Shown: piece after piece, positions 1-11,090 of the stretch | Position numbering within the stretch: position 1 is the first letter of the stretch | How the letters are laid out: each line of letters starts with the position of its first letter | DNA from: Acanthococcus lagerstroemiae | Taxonomy: Eukaryota; Arthropoda; Insecta; Hemiptera; Eriococcidae | Reading direction: 5' to 3' | DNA: 64,000 nt | Assembly: GCA_031841125.1 (NCBI GenBank) | Contig: CM063110.1 | Location: 57,573,946-57,637,945, forward strand | The notes under the pieces: model-generated | What the model was told of the DNA's origin: nothing | The model's database searches: none | The model's input: the letters and a program-made list of their open reading frames with translations, nothing else | Program-made: the position numbers and the translations under genes

Positions 1-58
1 TCTTTCTCGTTTCTGTCATCGATTTTTTTTTTTGTTGTAAAAGACTATTAAGTCTAGT

Positions 59-1497
59 GTGATGGCAACTAAAAAAAGTAAGGCTTTTTCAATCAGTGAT
101 AAAATCGAGATTTTAAAAAAAGTGGATGAAAATGTAGCCCTAAAGCAGTTTGAACAAGCAGCTTCTCTTAGAATATCAGCTTCTACCCTTCGCACAATAA
201 TCAGTCAACGGACAGAAATCGAGGAAAATGCCAAGGAGACAAAGTTACCAACATCCTTATCGATGGACCAGTTTTGCGAGAGAGAGCTACAGAGATTGCC
301 AGTGAGCTTCAAATTGCTGATGAGTTTGCTGCCTCAAATGGATGGCTTGACCGATTTCGAAAACGCCATGGAATAGTGTATCGTCAAATTTCTGGAGAGT
401 CTGAGTCTGTTGACAAACCGTGCGTCAGTTCTTGGTTAACTAACATTTTACCACCTCTGATTGATAAATTTTCGGCTAAGGATGTTTTTAATGCGGATGA
501 ATTTGGACTATTCTTTAAATTAATGCCGGACAAGTCAATTGTGTACAAAGATGAAAAGTGTAGTGGTGGCAAATTAAGTAAAGAACGACTAACTGTGTTA
601 CTTTGTGTTAACAGTGACGGAAGTGAAAAGTTTCCCCCTCTTGTTATTGGCAAATCGGTCAAACCGCGGTGTTTCAAGAATGTCAAACAATTGCCATGTG
701 AATATAGTGCTTAGCATAAGGCTTGGATGACAGGTGAGCGGTTTAAAACATGGTTACAAGACTTAAATGTTAGAATGGAGAGAAAAAATCGAAAAATTCT
801 GCTCATCGTGGACAGCTGTCCTGCCCATCCAAAAAATGTTCCCTTAAGCAACGTGCAAGTAGAATTCTTGCCTGCCAACTCCACCAGCTGTACACAGCCT
901 TTGGATCAAGGCATAATTAAAGTGGTGAAGCATAAATATCGCCAACGCCTGGTCCAGAATTACATAAATGAGATTGACAATCCTGAGTTGGCCAAACCAC
1001 TGAATGTTTTGGATGGTTTACATTACGTGACTGCATCGTGGCAAGATATTTCAGTTGAAACCATACAAAATTGTTTTGAAAAAGCAGGCTTCATTATAAA
1101 TGATTTGATTAGCCCTTTGAGTGGTGAGGGAGATGAACCACTTGTTGATGAATGTAAGGACGAATTAAAAGCAAGGGGATTTGATATTGACGAGTACATT
1201 CATTTTGATGACGATCTCTTTACCACTGAAGAAGAGAATTTGGACCAGATTATTTCAACCTATAAGAACAATACCACATCTACAGAAAATGAAAGTGACG
1301 ATGAAGAAGAAAATTGCATTCCAGAACCCCCTCCCTCTAAAGTGGAGGCATTCAATTCGTTAGGCATTGTTAGGAATTATTTATCTTCTATCCCTAATAT
1401 CCCTCCAGAGTTATTTATTCAATTCAATTCCATGGAAAATGTAATTTTAAAACCTAGTAGCACTAAACAAACAAAAATAGATTATTTTTTCATGTAA
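59..1497 (+). pseudogene. Tigger/pogo (CENP-B-like) transposase, broken
   Basis: This is a cut-and-paste transposase of the pogo family. The N-terminal part (59-about 250) is a psq-type helix-turn-helix (SDKIEILKKVDE). It is followed by a CENP-B DNA-binding domain (SNGWLDRFRKRHGI, about 330-375) and a DDE_1 catalytic core. The catalytic aspartates are visible at 496-498 (NADEFG), 811-813 (VDSCPAHP) and 904-906 (QPLDQG). The last two are 31 codons apart, the DD30D spacing typical of pogo. The C-terminus is acidic. Two lesions break it: a frameshift at about 240-260 between the HTH parts, and an in-frame TAG at 712-714. Without correction it cannot encode a full transposase, so I read it as a dead copy rather than a domesticated jerky-like gene. 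Confidence 0.88.
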
Positions 1498-1626
1498 TGA
1501 TACATATGTAATCATGCGTGTGAGTTTTTGACAAATACATATATGTATATTGTTTTCTAAAAGTTTAACTTTTTTCCAGCATTTCCCGCATATAACACTT
1601 TCCCGCTTACAACACTATTTTCCTCT

Positions 1627-1661
1627 GGTCCCTAGAAGAGCGTTATAACGAAGTTTTACTG
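1627..1661 (+). repeat. Tigger 3' terminal inverted repeat
   Basis: The 35-bp end reads CAGTAAAACTTCG inward on the minus strand and abuts TA at 1662-1663. The 5' partner is not in the window. Confidence 0.7.
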
Positions 1662-1671
1662 TATTAAGAAA

Positions 1672-3476
1672 ACTAGCAGCGCACCGCCTATCTCTATTCT
1701 ACATATTTGAAAAAAAAAAGAAGAAAATTACAAAAATTTACAAAGTTATCATATTACAGGACCTCCTTCCACACCACATCTGCAGTTTTATAGCTGCCAG
1801 GTTGTACTTGGATTTTTAAATAATTATTAAACGAAGCTGTTCGCGACAGAGCTACGTATATTTGTCCATGACTGAAGACATACTCGGGTAGATATATCCC
1901 AACCTTCTCTAGCGTCTGTCCCTGGGCCTTGTTGATCGTCATACAAAAGGCTAACTTTATTGGAAATTGTCTCCTTTTGAATGAAAAAGGCAAGGTGGAA
2001 TCCGCTGGCGACAGGTCCACTCTTGGGAGTAATATCCTTCGACCGCACTCCACCCCAGTTATTATTTCCAGATCCAGTGCATTCGGGTACATGTTTCTCA
2101 CAATTAGTCGTGTCCCATTCAGCAGTCCAAGTGCCACATTCATATTACGCAGCAACATAACAATCGCACCAACTTTTAAGTGTAATTTATTTGATGGTAG
2201 ACCTGTCAACTCCAGACTATCCAGAAATTCAACGGGGAATTGTAGGATTTCACTGTCATTTTCACTGATCAGTCTATTCACGCTTGTGTAGGTTTTGGCT
2301 TCTCCAGGAATCAAGTCCAACATCTTGTCGTTGATCTTCTGACAATGATCATTCTTTGGTGCCAGAATTGCAACATTAGAAAATTTCAGGACATCCTCTG
2401 GAGTGTCAAACTTTTCACCATAGACATCTCTTATAATGTCCTGAGAAATTACGCTTGGAGGTAATTCTAAAATGCCCCCATTTTCAGAGCCAGAATGAGG
2501 GAAAGTACCATTACCAATCTGCAACAAGAATTCTGGGAACTGTTTTTCTTCTGCTTCCACTCGCATGTTCTGGGTCAGTCTCAGCGTCTGAATATAGGCC
2601 ATAAAGGAGAAAACTTGATGGAATTAGCGATTGTAGCAGCTCTTGAACCATGTGGAACTACTGGCAGAACCTGCCTAAAATCTCCACCCAAAACTACAAT
2701 CTTGCCGCCAAACGGCACGTCATTTCCCATGATGTCCTTCAATAGTCTGTTTACACACATCAGAGTGTACATGTTTGCCATTGGAGCTTCATCCCAAATG
2801 ATGATTGTTGCATTCTTGATACTGTTGGCTTCTTTGCTATTGACTTTCAAACCAGATATTGAATGTTCGTGCAGATTCAGAGATAATTTAAAACGACTGT
2901 GAACAGTACGTCCTTTTGGTAGTTATATTGCTGCTATACCTGTCCATGCCACAGAAATAACTTCAAAATCATGCAACACACATAAAGAAATGAGGCATCG
3001 ATAAACAAAAGTTTTCCCAGTTCCTCCAGGACCACCAATGAAGTATACATAGGCCGTTGGATGTGTCATTTCTTAGCATCAATTCCAAAATATGGTCAAT
3101 GACCATTCGCCGGTCTTCATTTGCTCGCGCTACCATTTTTAGAACCTGGGCTTCATCAATAGAATCATTTCCAGAAGTTTTCACTGGTTGAGGTAGAGAA
3201 TGTAAGTCAATTTCTGGTAAGCCAAAGGAAGATAAGTTGTGTCCATGTAACCTCACTGTTGCTAAGATATCTTGAAGAGCTAACTGATGAGCGGTATGAG
3301 TTGGCTGACTTCGCAGGTAATCCTCAGACATTGTATCACACTAAAGGTATTCCATAGATCTAAAGTATTCGCAGGTGATTGAAAGATGCATACGTCAGAA
3401 AATAGCTGTCGCAGTTGAGCGGGCATTTGGAATGAAGCAGCTTCCTCCAAACATGATTGCCATTCGTTGGTTGTTA
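1672..3476 (-). mobile_element. Helitron, helicase-bearing 3' part
   Basis: The minus-strand helicase remnant ends near 1754. About 80 bp further on, the minus strand reads GGCGGTGCGCTGCTAGT and is followed by T. That matches a Helitron 3' end: CTRRT, inserted before a host T, with a weak GC-rich hairpin just upstream. The CTAGT lies at 1672-1676, nine bases from the Tigger target duplication, so the two elements abut. The upstream end of the homology stops near 3476, where an 84-bp duplication begins; the Rep domain is missing. Confidence 0.6.
1754..3476 (-). pseudogene. Helitron PIF1-like helicase, C-terminal part, broken
   Basis: This is the superfamily 1 helicase half of a Helitron Rep/helicase protein. 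In order on the minus strand: a pre-helicase segment (WQSCLEEAASFQ, LRQLFSDV, about 3476-3340), a Walker A GPGGTGKT (3010-3033), GRTVHSRF (about 2895-2918), a Walker B IIIWDEAPM (about 2780-2810), GGDFRQVLPV (about 2665-2695), and C-terminal motifs [24 protein letters not shown] and VYVALSR-like [11 protein letters not shown] near 1850-1935. Lesions: frameshifts near 3330, 3050 and 2590, and an in-frame TAA just before LPKGRTVHS (about 2920). A host PIF1 helicase is unlikely because the pre-helicase segment is Helitron-specific and no introns are needed to explain the breaks. Confidence 0.85.
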
Positions 3477-3550
3477 CCTCATAACTCTCCTCAGACTGAA
3501 CGGATTTGAGTGATCAAAATAGCATATGAAAGAAGTTGCTTCACTGAGTG
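3467..3550 (+). repeat. 84-bp direct repeat, copy 1
   Basis: It contains ACCTCATAACTCTCCTCAGA and is nearly identical to 3641-3724 at a constant offset of 174 bp with no net gap. The sequence between and after the two copies is not similar, so this is a duplication and not a tandem array. Confidence 0.85.
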
Positions 3551-3640
3551 CTCTTAGACTAAGATGAATTTTGTAGGTCAAGTAGTTCGTGAGTAATGGA
3601 CAAATGAGCGGAAGAAATGCGTGTGAGTAGTGAGGTTGAG

Positions 3641-3724
3641 TTGGTTGGCACCTCATAACTCTCCTCAGACTGAACAGATTTGGGTGATCAAAAAAGATTC
3701 ATAAGGAGCTAGATTCACCGAGTG
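3641..3724 (+). repeat. 84-bp direct repeat, copy 2
   Basis: Partner of 3467-3550, differing at roughly a dozen positions. The copies flank the upstream limit of the Helitron homology. Confidence 0.85.
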
Positions 3725-3954
3725 TTTCAAGACCTTAACCAGCATTTTGCGATAATTAGGGCCTGAGATATAGGTGTTGAACTTCATAGAACCCAGTTTT
3801 TCAAACATATTTTAAATATAGATATACCACAAAGGTCTACTCGTTGCAAAATTTTTCAGCCAAGTAAAAGAAAAGTGTTTATTCATTTTTACATTTTACC
3901 TTTTTCTGACTAATGTTGAAAAGTTGAACATACCGACTCAGTAATGCAAAACAT

Positions 3955-4260
3955 CAGGGTTACCACTTAGTCACTATTAATAGCGATTTGTCACTTTTTT
4001 CGGCCAGTCACTATTACTGTTTCTCGGGAAAAAGTCACTATTGTCACTATTTTCATAAAGATAAAGAGAAAAAATCTTAGCCTGGATAATAGATTTCCAA
4101 TCTAAAAATTCATTAACAGCAATCGGGATTTTACATGTAAAATGTCTCTTTTACATTTTCAATGTAAAATGATGTAAAATGTGTAAAATATGCGTAGAAT
4201 GTGCAAAATTCATGAAATGCGAAGAATAGGTGTAAAATGAGTAAAATGCTACAGGTATAA
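3955..4260 (+). repeat. hAT-like left end with GTCACTATT repeats
   Basis: CAGGGTTACCACT at 3955 matches 12 of 13 bases of the hAT end at 45452 (CAGGGTTGCCACT). It runs into several copies of GTCACTATT and then a degenerate run of TGTAAAATG-like units (about 4130-4250). I find no matching right end, so I call it a solo end. The stretch 4260-4600 shows nothing recognisable beyond a 20-bp repeated phrase, TGTCATTCCAAAC. Confidence 0.45.
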
Positions 4261-4603
4261 CCCAAACCAAAAAGCCAAAAAAATTCAGTTTTAACCTCTG
4301 TAGTAAACGAGATTGTTCATTAATTTAATCTGATTGAAGATGTCATTCCAAACTGGGGTTAGTCCAAAAAACTTTTTGAAGATGTCATTCCAAACCGGGG
4401 TAAATACAAAAAACGTTTTTTTTTTGGGAAATCGAAAAAAAAGTCAAATTGTGAGTGAATGGATAACAGCAGCGCACGGGAGCTAATGTTGTAGAGTAGT
4501 GGATTCGTGGTAATGTTACCGAAGTAGCGCTTCGTTGAACTACTGCTTAGTGCTGCTATCTGTGCGCGAAGTGTACAACTTTTGGACTAACCCCGCTTAG
4601 GAA

Positions 4604-4881
4604 CAGGAATCAAATTACATTATCGTAGTTATTCAGTTTTTATGATACAATTTCCGGTTATTCAATGTTCGAAAAACAAGGCAGTCGGCAAATTTTGAAA
4701 CTGTTCATTTGAATTTGTCATTTTTTCAGAATGTTTGTTTGTTTGTTTGTTATTATTATTATTTTTAATTAAAGAATATTTTGACTAAAGGATCGGCAAT
4801 TTTTCAATTTTTTAAAAAAATTTGTCGGCAAATTTTTCTTCTCCACCCCCCCCCCAAATTGAACGTCAAGTTTCGTCTCTG
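4604..4881 (+). mobile_element. hAT-type MITE, family A, copy 1
   Basis: The 3' end GTTTCGTCTCTG (4870-4881) and the body (GTCGGCAAATTTTGAAACTG at about 4684, a GTTTGTTTGTTT run, GTCGGCAAATTTTTCTTC at about 4823) recur in copies at 13197, 19900 and 22574. The 5' end is diverged (CAGGAATCAAAT against a family CAGGGACGAAAC). Length, 278 bp, is close to the 280 bp of copy 4. Confidence 0.65.
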
Positions 4882-6984
4882 CACTAGAAAATCTTACCTC
4901 GGCTTTAACAATCATTCCCATACGCGGTTTCTAACAATTCGCACCACTTTTTCCAACTTTGAAACAAATTTGTGTGCGCACGCCTACTGCACTGTGACGA
5001 AGTAACGAAAACACGTCACTTCAGGAAGACAGTCAGTCCCTACATTAAGTTACAGCACTGACATTTTAATTCTGGGTAGCTAAGGGATGATATTGCATAG
5101 TTCCGGCTTCGGCTAACAGATAGCGCCAGTTGTACATTTTATACAAAATCAATCGCCGAACTTTTTGAACACCCCGTGTATATGTATTACGTGAATTGTC
5201 AGACTCTCAGAATCGGCGACTTATATGTACATTTCTAGGGTGTAGCGAGTAGTTTCTTTCCTCAACCCCTCCTCTCCGCCACGAGACATCACCGCCCACC
5301 CGGATCCAGTTGCAACAATAGGCAAAAACGCGTACATGGTCACAATTTCACGACTGAAGCGCTAGATACGAAGTCATAAAATTATGACTTGATTTTCCCG
5401 ATAAGATTTGTACAAATTATTGGTGAAAATGATCCTCACAATGTTAGCTGAGTAGCCCTAGCTACAGAAGGAGGAGAGGAGAAGGGTTCGGAGTTGGAAT
5501 ATGGTACATACTAAATTCAAAATTGATAATCAAGCATTTCAAATAAGTTCTAAAGATTTCTACAGAAATGTACCGACCTTCATAATTGATGTGAATCTTG
5601 TGTCATGTCAATTCAAGATTCCTGCTTCGGAATTCGTTCAAAACTCCACAAGGATGGGGAGAAAGTTAAAATCCTGTGATATGGTAAACGTGAGATGCTT
5701 TCGAAGAACATGCAATCATTCAAGTGTAAGGATTCAAGATACGTGGAGCACCTCGTGAGTCTCCCAAACGTGAAGGCTGAAATTGATAATTCACAGAGAC
5801 TAGATACATCAACATAACGCACATAAATGTTCGACATATTGAGACAGGGCGCGATAAATTCGAGACGTTCAAATTAAATCTATAGCATACAATACACACG
5901 AAATTTCTTTGAAAAACCAACTTCGCAGTTTAATCAAAAGTTTCAAAAGAAAACTCCTTAAAGTATAACTTCGCAGTATAATCAGAATTCTAAAATAGAA
6001 GTTTTCAATTTATACCTGGCGTGTACGCTATGTCGTACATTTTGTTAGAAAATTAAGTTTACGGGTAAAACAAAAAGCTGCTAATGTGCAGAAAAGCAGC
6101 GGAGAAATTATAAAAGGGGATTCTCCAGATACTGTTTCTTACCCAGTTCGATGTAATCGATTTTTAAGAACTTTCTCACTTCATGAAGTTATTCCATGAG
6201 ATAATATTGTACTCCCTGGAATGAGAGAACGAACTTTATCTAAAAATAGTACTTTGTACAGGGTAAGTTAGTTTTAATTTAACGTAAGTTTACGTGGATT
6301 CGTATTCCACTTCTTCCTCGTCTTTTAATATACCATCAAATCGTACCTTTAGTTTTTGTTCACAATTTAATGAATGCATTGTTATAGAATAAACTATCAA
6401 CAATTGGCATGAAACGATCGGCGCTGTAATTTATATGCTTGCCAGCGGATGAAAACAGTTATGAAGTCCTATTTAGAAATTATTGAGAGGGAGCTGTACA
6501 CGGAAAATTCGTAAGATGCATCTACGGATACTATTTTTGGTCCACAGATGGTGACCGCTGGTTAGGTCGAGGATTAAATAGACCTTGAAATGAAAACTTA
6601 GAGAATGCCAAATGAACCTAGAAGCCATCGTTACTGGACATTCAAAGTCGAAATTTCATCGCACACGACACGTCTCAGCAAATCCTTAAAAACTTCGAAA
6701 TAAAAATTATCACTAGAATAACAAAACGAGAGGCCATAATTGACACTTTATCATTATTATGTCAGGAGGATCTAAAATTGCATCTTTTCCTCCAGAGGCT
6801 ACATTAAAACTTTCGGATTTGAATTCTGCCAGTGACAAAATTCTAATGTTTAGAGCGAACAAGAGGAAGAATGATATTTCTTCTTCATGTTGCCAATCAA
6901 ATTCTGTTCCTTCTTACTGGTGAAATACAGAAAAAATGAAGTAAAACATGCCACCCTACTTTGGTCCTAGGCCGGTTCAGGTGA
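4882..6984. other. No gene seen; mariner-like end at 5110-5178
   Basis: On the minus strand CGGGGTGTTCAAAAAGTTCG (end at about 5178) resembles the terminus of a mariner-type element, with GCTAACAGATAGCGCC just inside it on the plus strand. No partner end is visible. The remainder (5180-6985) is AT-rich, has no long reading frame and no recognisable repeat. Confidence 0.35.
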
Positions 6985-9900
6985 TCTAAGGTCGCGATGG
7001 GGCCAGATGAATTTTATCGGCACTTTTTTCACTTCACACATATCTAGCTCCAAAAGGGGGCAACCCCAAGGAGAGTGATGCGAATATAAAAAGCCACCGG
7101 CGGCTTCGCAGCCTCTCCACTCCTACCCCGCACTCCCCTACACGTGGTGCCCCTGTTGTGTCGAGTAACCTGACGGAAGGTTGTGGTAACCAATCCCAGC
7201 GTGAAGTCAGGTCGGTCAGCCGAAGACTGTATGGGAGGGCCTAAGCAGGGCCAGTCCCTCATTCAACTTGGGAAAGGCCTACTAGACTAGTTAGAAGCAG
7301 AGATAGGCCTCTAACTGAGGTGTGGTGGTGGAAAACTCAAGCAGTCAAAAACAGCGGCGCCCACAGCTGTAATCAGTCAGGCTATTGTCTACTCCACTGA
7401 AGACGCAGCCCCCACCCCATCGTCTAGACCTGTCATGCCATCAAACAAGTGAGGCTGTGGCTGTGGAACATGGTGCAGTCTGCGCAATGGCACCATGAAT
7501 AACGCGCACACGTCCGTTCAGCATGAGTCTTGCAGTTGCTGTAAAAAATTCCGGAGTTGAAATAGCCCTCCGATCGGATCTCCGGGTGGGAGCTGCATCA
7601 ACATGCAAGTCATTTCGAAAGCGCCATCATGGTGGTATAAGAGTTGGTGCCTGGAACACCCGCACTATGTTATACCGCGACAGGACCCTGCGGCCAGAAA
7701 GATCAGCTATAACAGATACAGAGTCAGCAAGATACAAGATCCATATTGCCTTACTTAGTGAGACTAGGCTCAGTGGGAGTGGCCAGCTGCAGGAGAGCAA
7801 CTTTTCTTTCTTCTGGTCTGGAAAAGAGGCAGGAAAGCCCAGACAGAATCAATAAGATGCGGCTCAGGGTGTCAGTCCAGCAATGGATACTTTGATACGA
7901 GTATACGCACCTACGATGCAGTCTCCAGATCATGAAATCGAAAGCTTCTACAGATCGCTTGATACAGTCCTGGACTCAATCCCCGAAGATGACCGAATTG
8001 TTCTAATTGGTGACTTCAATGCTCGAGTAGGGAAAGACCATATTGCTGCTGGAAGAGTATTGGATAGACATGGGATAGAAAAAGTGACCGCAAACAGAGA
8101 GCTACTCCTGGGGCTGTATGCCTCTCATGGCCTGGCAATCACCAACACCTACTTCCAACTGAAGGCACACCACAGAGCTATGTGGGTGCACCCCAGATCG
8201 AAGCATGGGCACATGATAAGATTACTTGATTGTGAGGCAGATAGAGGCATATACAAGAGGTACTAAGCACCAAGGCAAAGCGTGGTGCAGCCTGTGACAC
8301 TGATCACTTCCTTCTGGTTAGCCGCATGGTCCTCAGGCCATGCAAGGCCAGGAGAATAGGAAGCCCAAAAAAGCAAACTCGGCTAAATATCAGTTTACTA
8401 AGAAACCAGGAGGCTAAGGCGCGGTTTGTGGCTACTTTGGCGGGGGAGCTGGAGGAAAAAGCTGCACCCGGTGACGCTGTGAAGGACTGCTGGGATAACA
8501 TCAAGTCCTGTGTCCTCAAAGCAGGGGGAGAAGTCCTTGCAACGGTCAAGAAGAGGTGCCCTGATTGGTTCAACTGAAAACGGGGATCAGATAGGCCCCT
8601 TCATCAAGAGGAGAAATTAGCTGCAAGCCGAAGTCTTCAGCTGCCCTTCCAATCAACAGTACCAGGAGGAATTGCGAGAGTCCAAGAGAAAACTCCAAAA
8701 GGAAACTAGAAGGCTCAAAAACGAATGGCTCACAGGTAAAGCAGAGGAAATCCAGAGATGTGCATAGGATCATGACCATCGCAACTTCTTACAAGCAGTA
8801 AAAGAGCTACATACCAACCCCTAACCGCTGCGGCGCCAATCCGGGATAAGACTGGCGCTCTCCTCAAGGAAGCTGGTGCCATTGAAGGTCGTTGGATAGA
8901 GCACTTTAGTGAGCTGATGAACCAGGGCAGAGAAGTGGATAGGAATGTACACAGTCTGCTACCGCAGTGTGGAGTAGCAACAGAGCTGGATCATCCCCCC
9001 CCCCCCATAATGGCCAAATGGCCAAGCTACGTAAGGTCTAAAAAAACATGCCTAACAAGAAAGCACCTGGGCCCGATAGTATCCCCGCAGAGCTGCTCCA
9101 GGCTGGAGGCAGGGAGCTACACGTTAGACTTCACCAGCTAATGACAAACATCTGGACGAGCGCAGATGTACAACCTGACTTTCAAGCTGCGAATATTGTC
9201 AAAATCTATAGAAAGAAAGTCGATGTGCATAACTGTTTAAATTAAAGAGGCATCTCCCTTTTGTCCACTGCACGCAAGTTGTTGGCGAAAGTAATCAACA
9301 ATCAACAGGTACAAATCATAGAGCGAGTAACGCCAGTATGCCAGGCTGGCTTGCGAAAAAACAGAGACATCCCCGACATGATATTTACTCTTCGTCAGCT
9401 TATGGAAAAAGCCAGGGAATAATATGTGGAACTCTTCATCTCCCTAGTGGACTTGGAAAAGGCGTTCGACACAGTAGATAGAGAAATGTTATGGAGAGTC
9501 ATTCAGAAGTTTGGCTGCCCCCCCAGGATGCTGCAGATCATTCAACATTGAACAACTTCACATTCAAAATGTTGCTTACGTCATGCTTGGTAAGGCTGCG
9601 TGCTGGCACCAACGCTATTCACTGCTTTTACGAATGCTGTGATGCACCTTGTGGATCTTAAGCTGCGGTCCGTCGATCTGCGCCGCCTCAGAGCTAAAAC
9701 GAAGTGCCACAGGACTCATATCCGTGAGCTTCAGTATGCCGACGACCGTGTCTTAATGGCTACATCTGCTGAGGCTCTCCAGGATACCATAAACTGCTTC
9801 AATTATGCTTACACTAGTCTTGGCTTGAATGTAAATGAGGGAAAGACCAAAGTGCTGGAAGTTGCAGAAATCCTCCACCAGGTAAATATAAATCAGGAGG

Positions 9901-10655
9901 ACCTAGCGGGAATCAAAGACCTCTGTTTTCTCGACAGCATAGTAACAGACAGTTTGGATCTAGGAGTAGAAATTCAGCATAGAATTCAAGCTGCGTTCAA
10001 AGCCAGCTACAAGCTTAAGAATAGAGTATTCAACAATCGCGATATCACACCAGCTACCAAGATCAGTGTGGTATAAGGTGGTGGTGTTGTCCACTTTGCA
10101 ACATGGGTGTGAGTCCTGGATCCTATATCGCAAACAGGTTAAGCAGCTGGAAACGTTCCACCAAAGGCAGCTCAGGAAAATTCTGAGGATACAATGGGAC
10201 GACTTCATCTCAAACAAAGAAGTCTTAAGGCGAGCTCAGACGCTGCCAGTGTAAGTCCTTATCGAAAAAATCCAATTAAGATCTGATTTTCCCAAGATAG
10301 TGCTGCATGGGGAACTAAGTGTCGGCAAAAGAGCTTCTGGGAGCCAGAAGCGCAGGCACAAGGACCAAATGAATGCTCTGCTCAAAAAGATCGGAATCTT
10401 AAACTCGTGGCAAGTCTTGGTCAAAGACAGGGACCAGATGAGAAAAATGATTGCCTCTTACAAGGGGACAGAGCAGCCAAGAAGAATCGCGCAGCGGAAC
10501 GCCTCAGCTGATCCTCCAGTGTATAAGTGTCATTACTGTGGCAGGCAGATATCGTCGAGAATTGGGATGATTGCACACAGCAAGACCCACCTACGTTGCT
10601 GAAGAAGTGGACCAGCAATAGTCGGAATCGACTGACTGCGGTAAGGTAAGGTAAG
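6985..10655 (+). mobile_element. APE-type non-LTR retrotransposon (LINE), near full length
   Basis: A GC-richer leader (about 6985-7520) precedes endonuclease and reverse transcriptase remnants (7523-10602). The element ends in a short tandem tail of GTAAG units (10641-10655), as RTE/CR1-like elements often do. The leader start is an estimate from base composition. Confidence 0.7.
7523..10602 (+). pseudogene. LINE endonuclease/reverse transcriptase, broken
   Basis: This is a polyprotein for target-primed retrotransposition. The APE endonuclease shows IRVGAWNTRTM (7634-), LIGDFNARVG (8003-8032) and WVHPRSKHGHMI (about 8181-8216). The reverse transcriptase shows KKAPGPDSIPAELLQ (9058-), LVDLEKAFDTVDRE (about 9441-9485) and the catalytic YADD at 9735-9746. 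The C-terminus has a thumb (SWILYRKQVKQLETFHQRQL) and a CCHH-type finger, CHYCGRQISSRIGMIAHSKTH (10529-10592). At least eight stops or frameshifts interrupt it (for example near 7856, 8266, 8577, 9245, 9420, 9550, 10073 and 10252). It resembles the proteins often mis-annotated as craniofacial development protein 2; the exact clade cannot be set by eye. Confidence 0.85.
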
Positions 10656-10868
10656 CTCCAGAAGAAAATTTCTTATGTTAGCTCTCAGTGCCTAGGAGAT
10701 GGAGCTCTCCTTCCATTTCTCCCACATTGAGTTTCTGAGACTTGCTTTGGTCAGCTGAAAAACTGCAGAAGTTAGAAAGGGTGAAGTAGAATACACCATC
10801 CCATTTTATTCCTAAACCAATTCCTCAGATTTAGCGTCAGAATAAAAATCAGTTTCATCACATGCATT
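10656..10868. other. Short spacer, nothing recognised
   Basis: About 210 bp of unique-looking sequence between the LINE tail and the candidate exon. Confidence 0.5.
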
Positions 10869-10872
10869 TTAC

Positions 10873-11080
10873 CCGTCTGTCTTCTTTCGTTCATAGACAT
10901 CGAAACCAAAACTTCTAAATGCCTTGTCGATGAAGTTCTGCCTCAGTCTCACATTCAGTGCGTCTCTATCAAGGGTATTTTCCGAACGGTACTTCACCAG
11001 ATCATCGTGTTGAAGAATTGAAAACACGCCTTGCCTACGAACGAAAAAGTTCTTTTCATTGAATTCCCGTATCCAATCAT
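10873..11080 (-). CDS. Candidate internal exon of an unrecognised gene
   Basis: On the minus strand a 208-bp open segment is bounded by a good acceptor (TTTTGTGTTCAG, AG at 11081-11082) and a plausible donor (GG|GTAAAATG, GT at 10871-10872). The encoded peptide (DDWIREFNEKNFFVRRQG ... FGFDVYERKKTD) is compositionally normal, charged and free of low complexity, unlike the surrounding noise. I do not recognise the family. No adjoining exon is identified within several kilobases, so it could be a stray open frame. If it is an exon, it would start one base into a codon and end two bases into one. Confidence 0.35.
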
Positions 11081-11090
11081 CTGAACACAA

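Larger units (their letters stand above)
1..1661 (+). mobile_element. pogo/Tigger DNA transposon, 5' end outside window
   Basis: The transposase remnant (59-1497) is followed by a terminal repeat. Bases 1627-1661 end in AACGAAGTTTTACTG and are followed by TA (1662-1663). Read on the minus strand this begins CAGTAAAACTTCGTTATAAC, the usual look of Tigger/pogo ends with TA target duplication. The partner end must lie left of base 1. The 3' noncoding part (1500-1626) is AT-rich with no other feature. Confidence 0.85.

Noticed and set aside
59..1497. Domesticated jerky/CENP-B-like host gene
   Set aside because: A frameshift, an in-frame TAG and an adjoining transposon terminus argue for a dead transposon.
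1754..3476. Host PIF1 helicase gene
   Set aside because: The upstream segment and the CTAGT end are those of a Helitron, and several frameshifts and a stop are present.
7044..7262. Small minus-strand gene
   Set aside because: It lies in the GC-rich leader of the LINE and has no domain.
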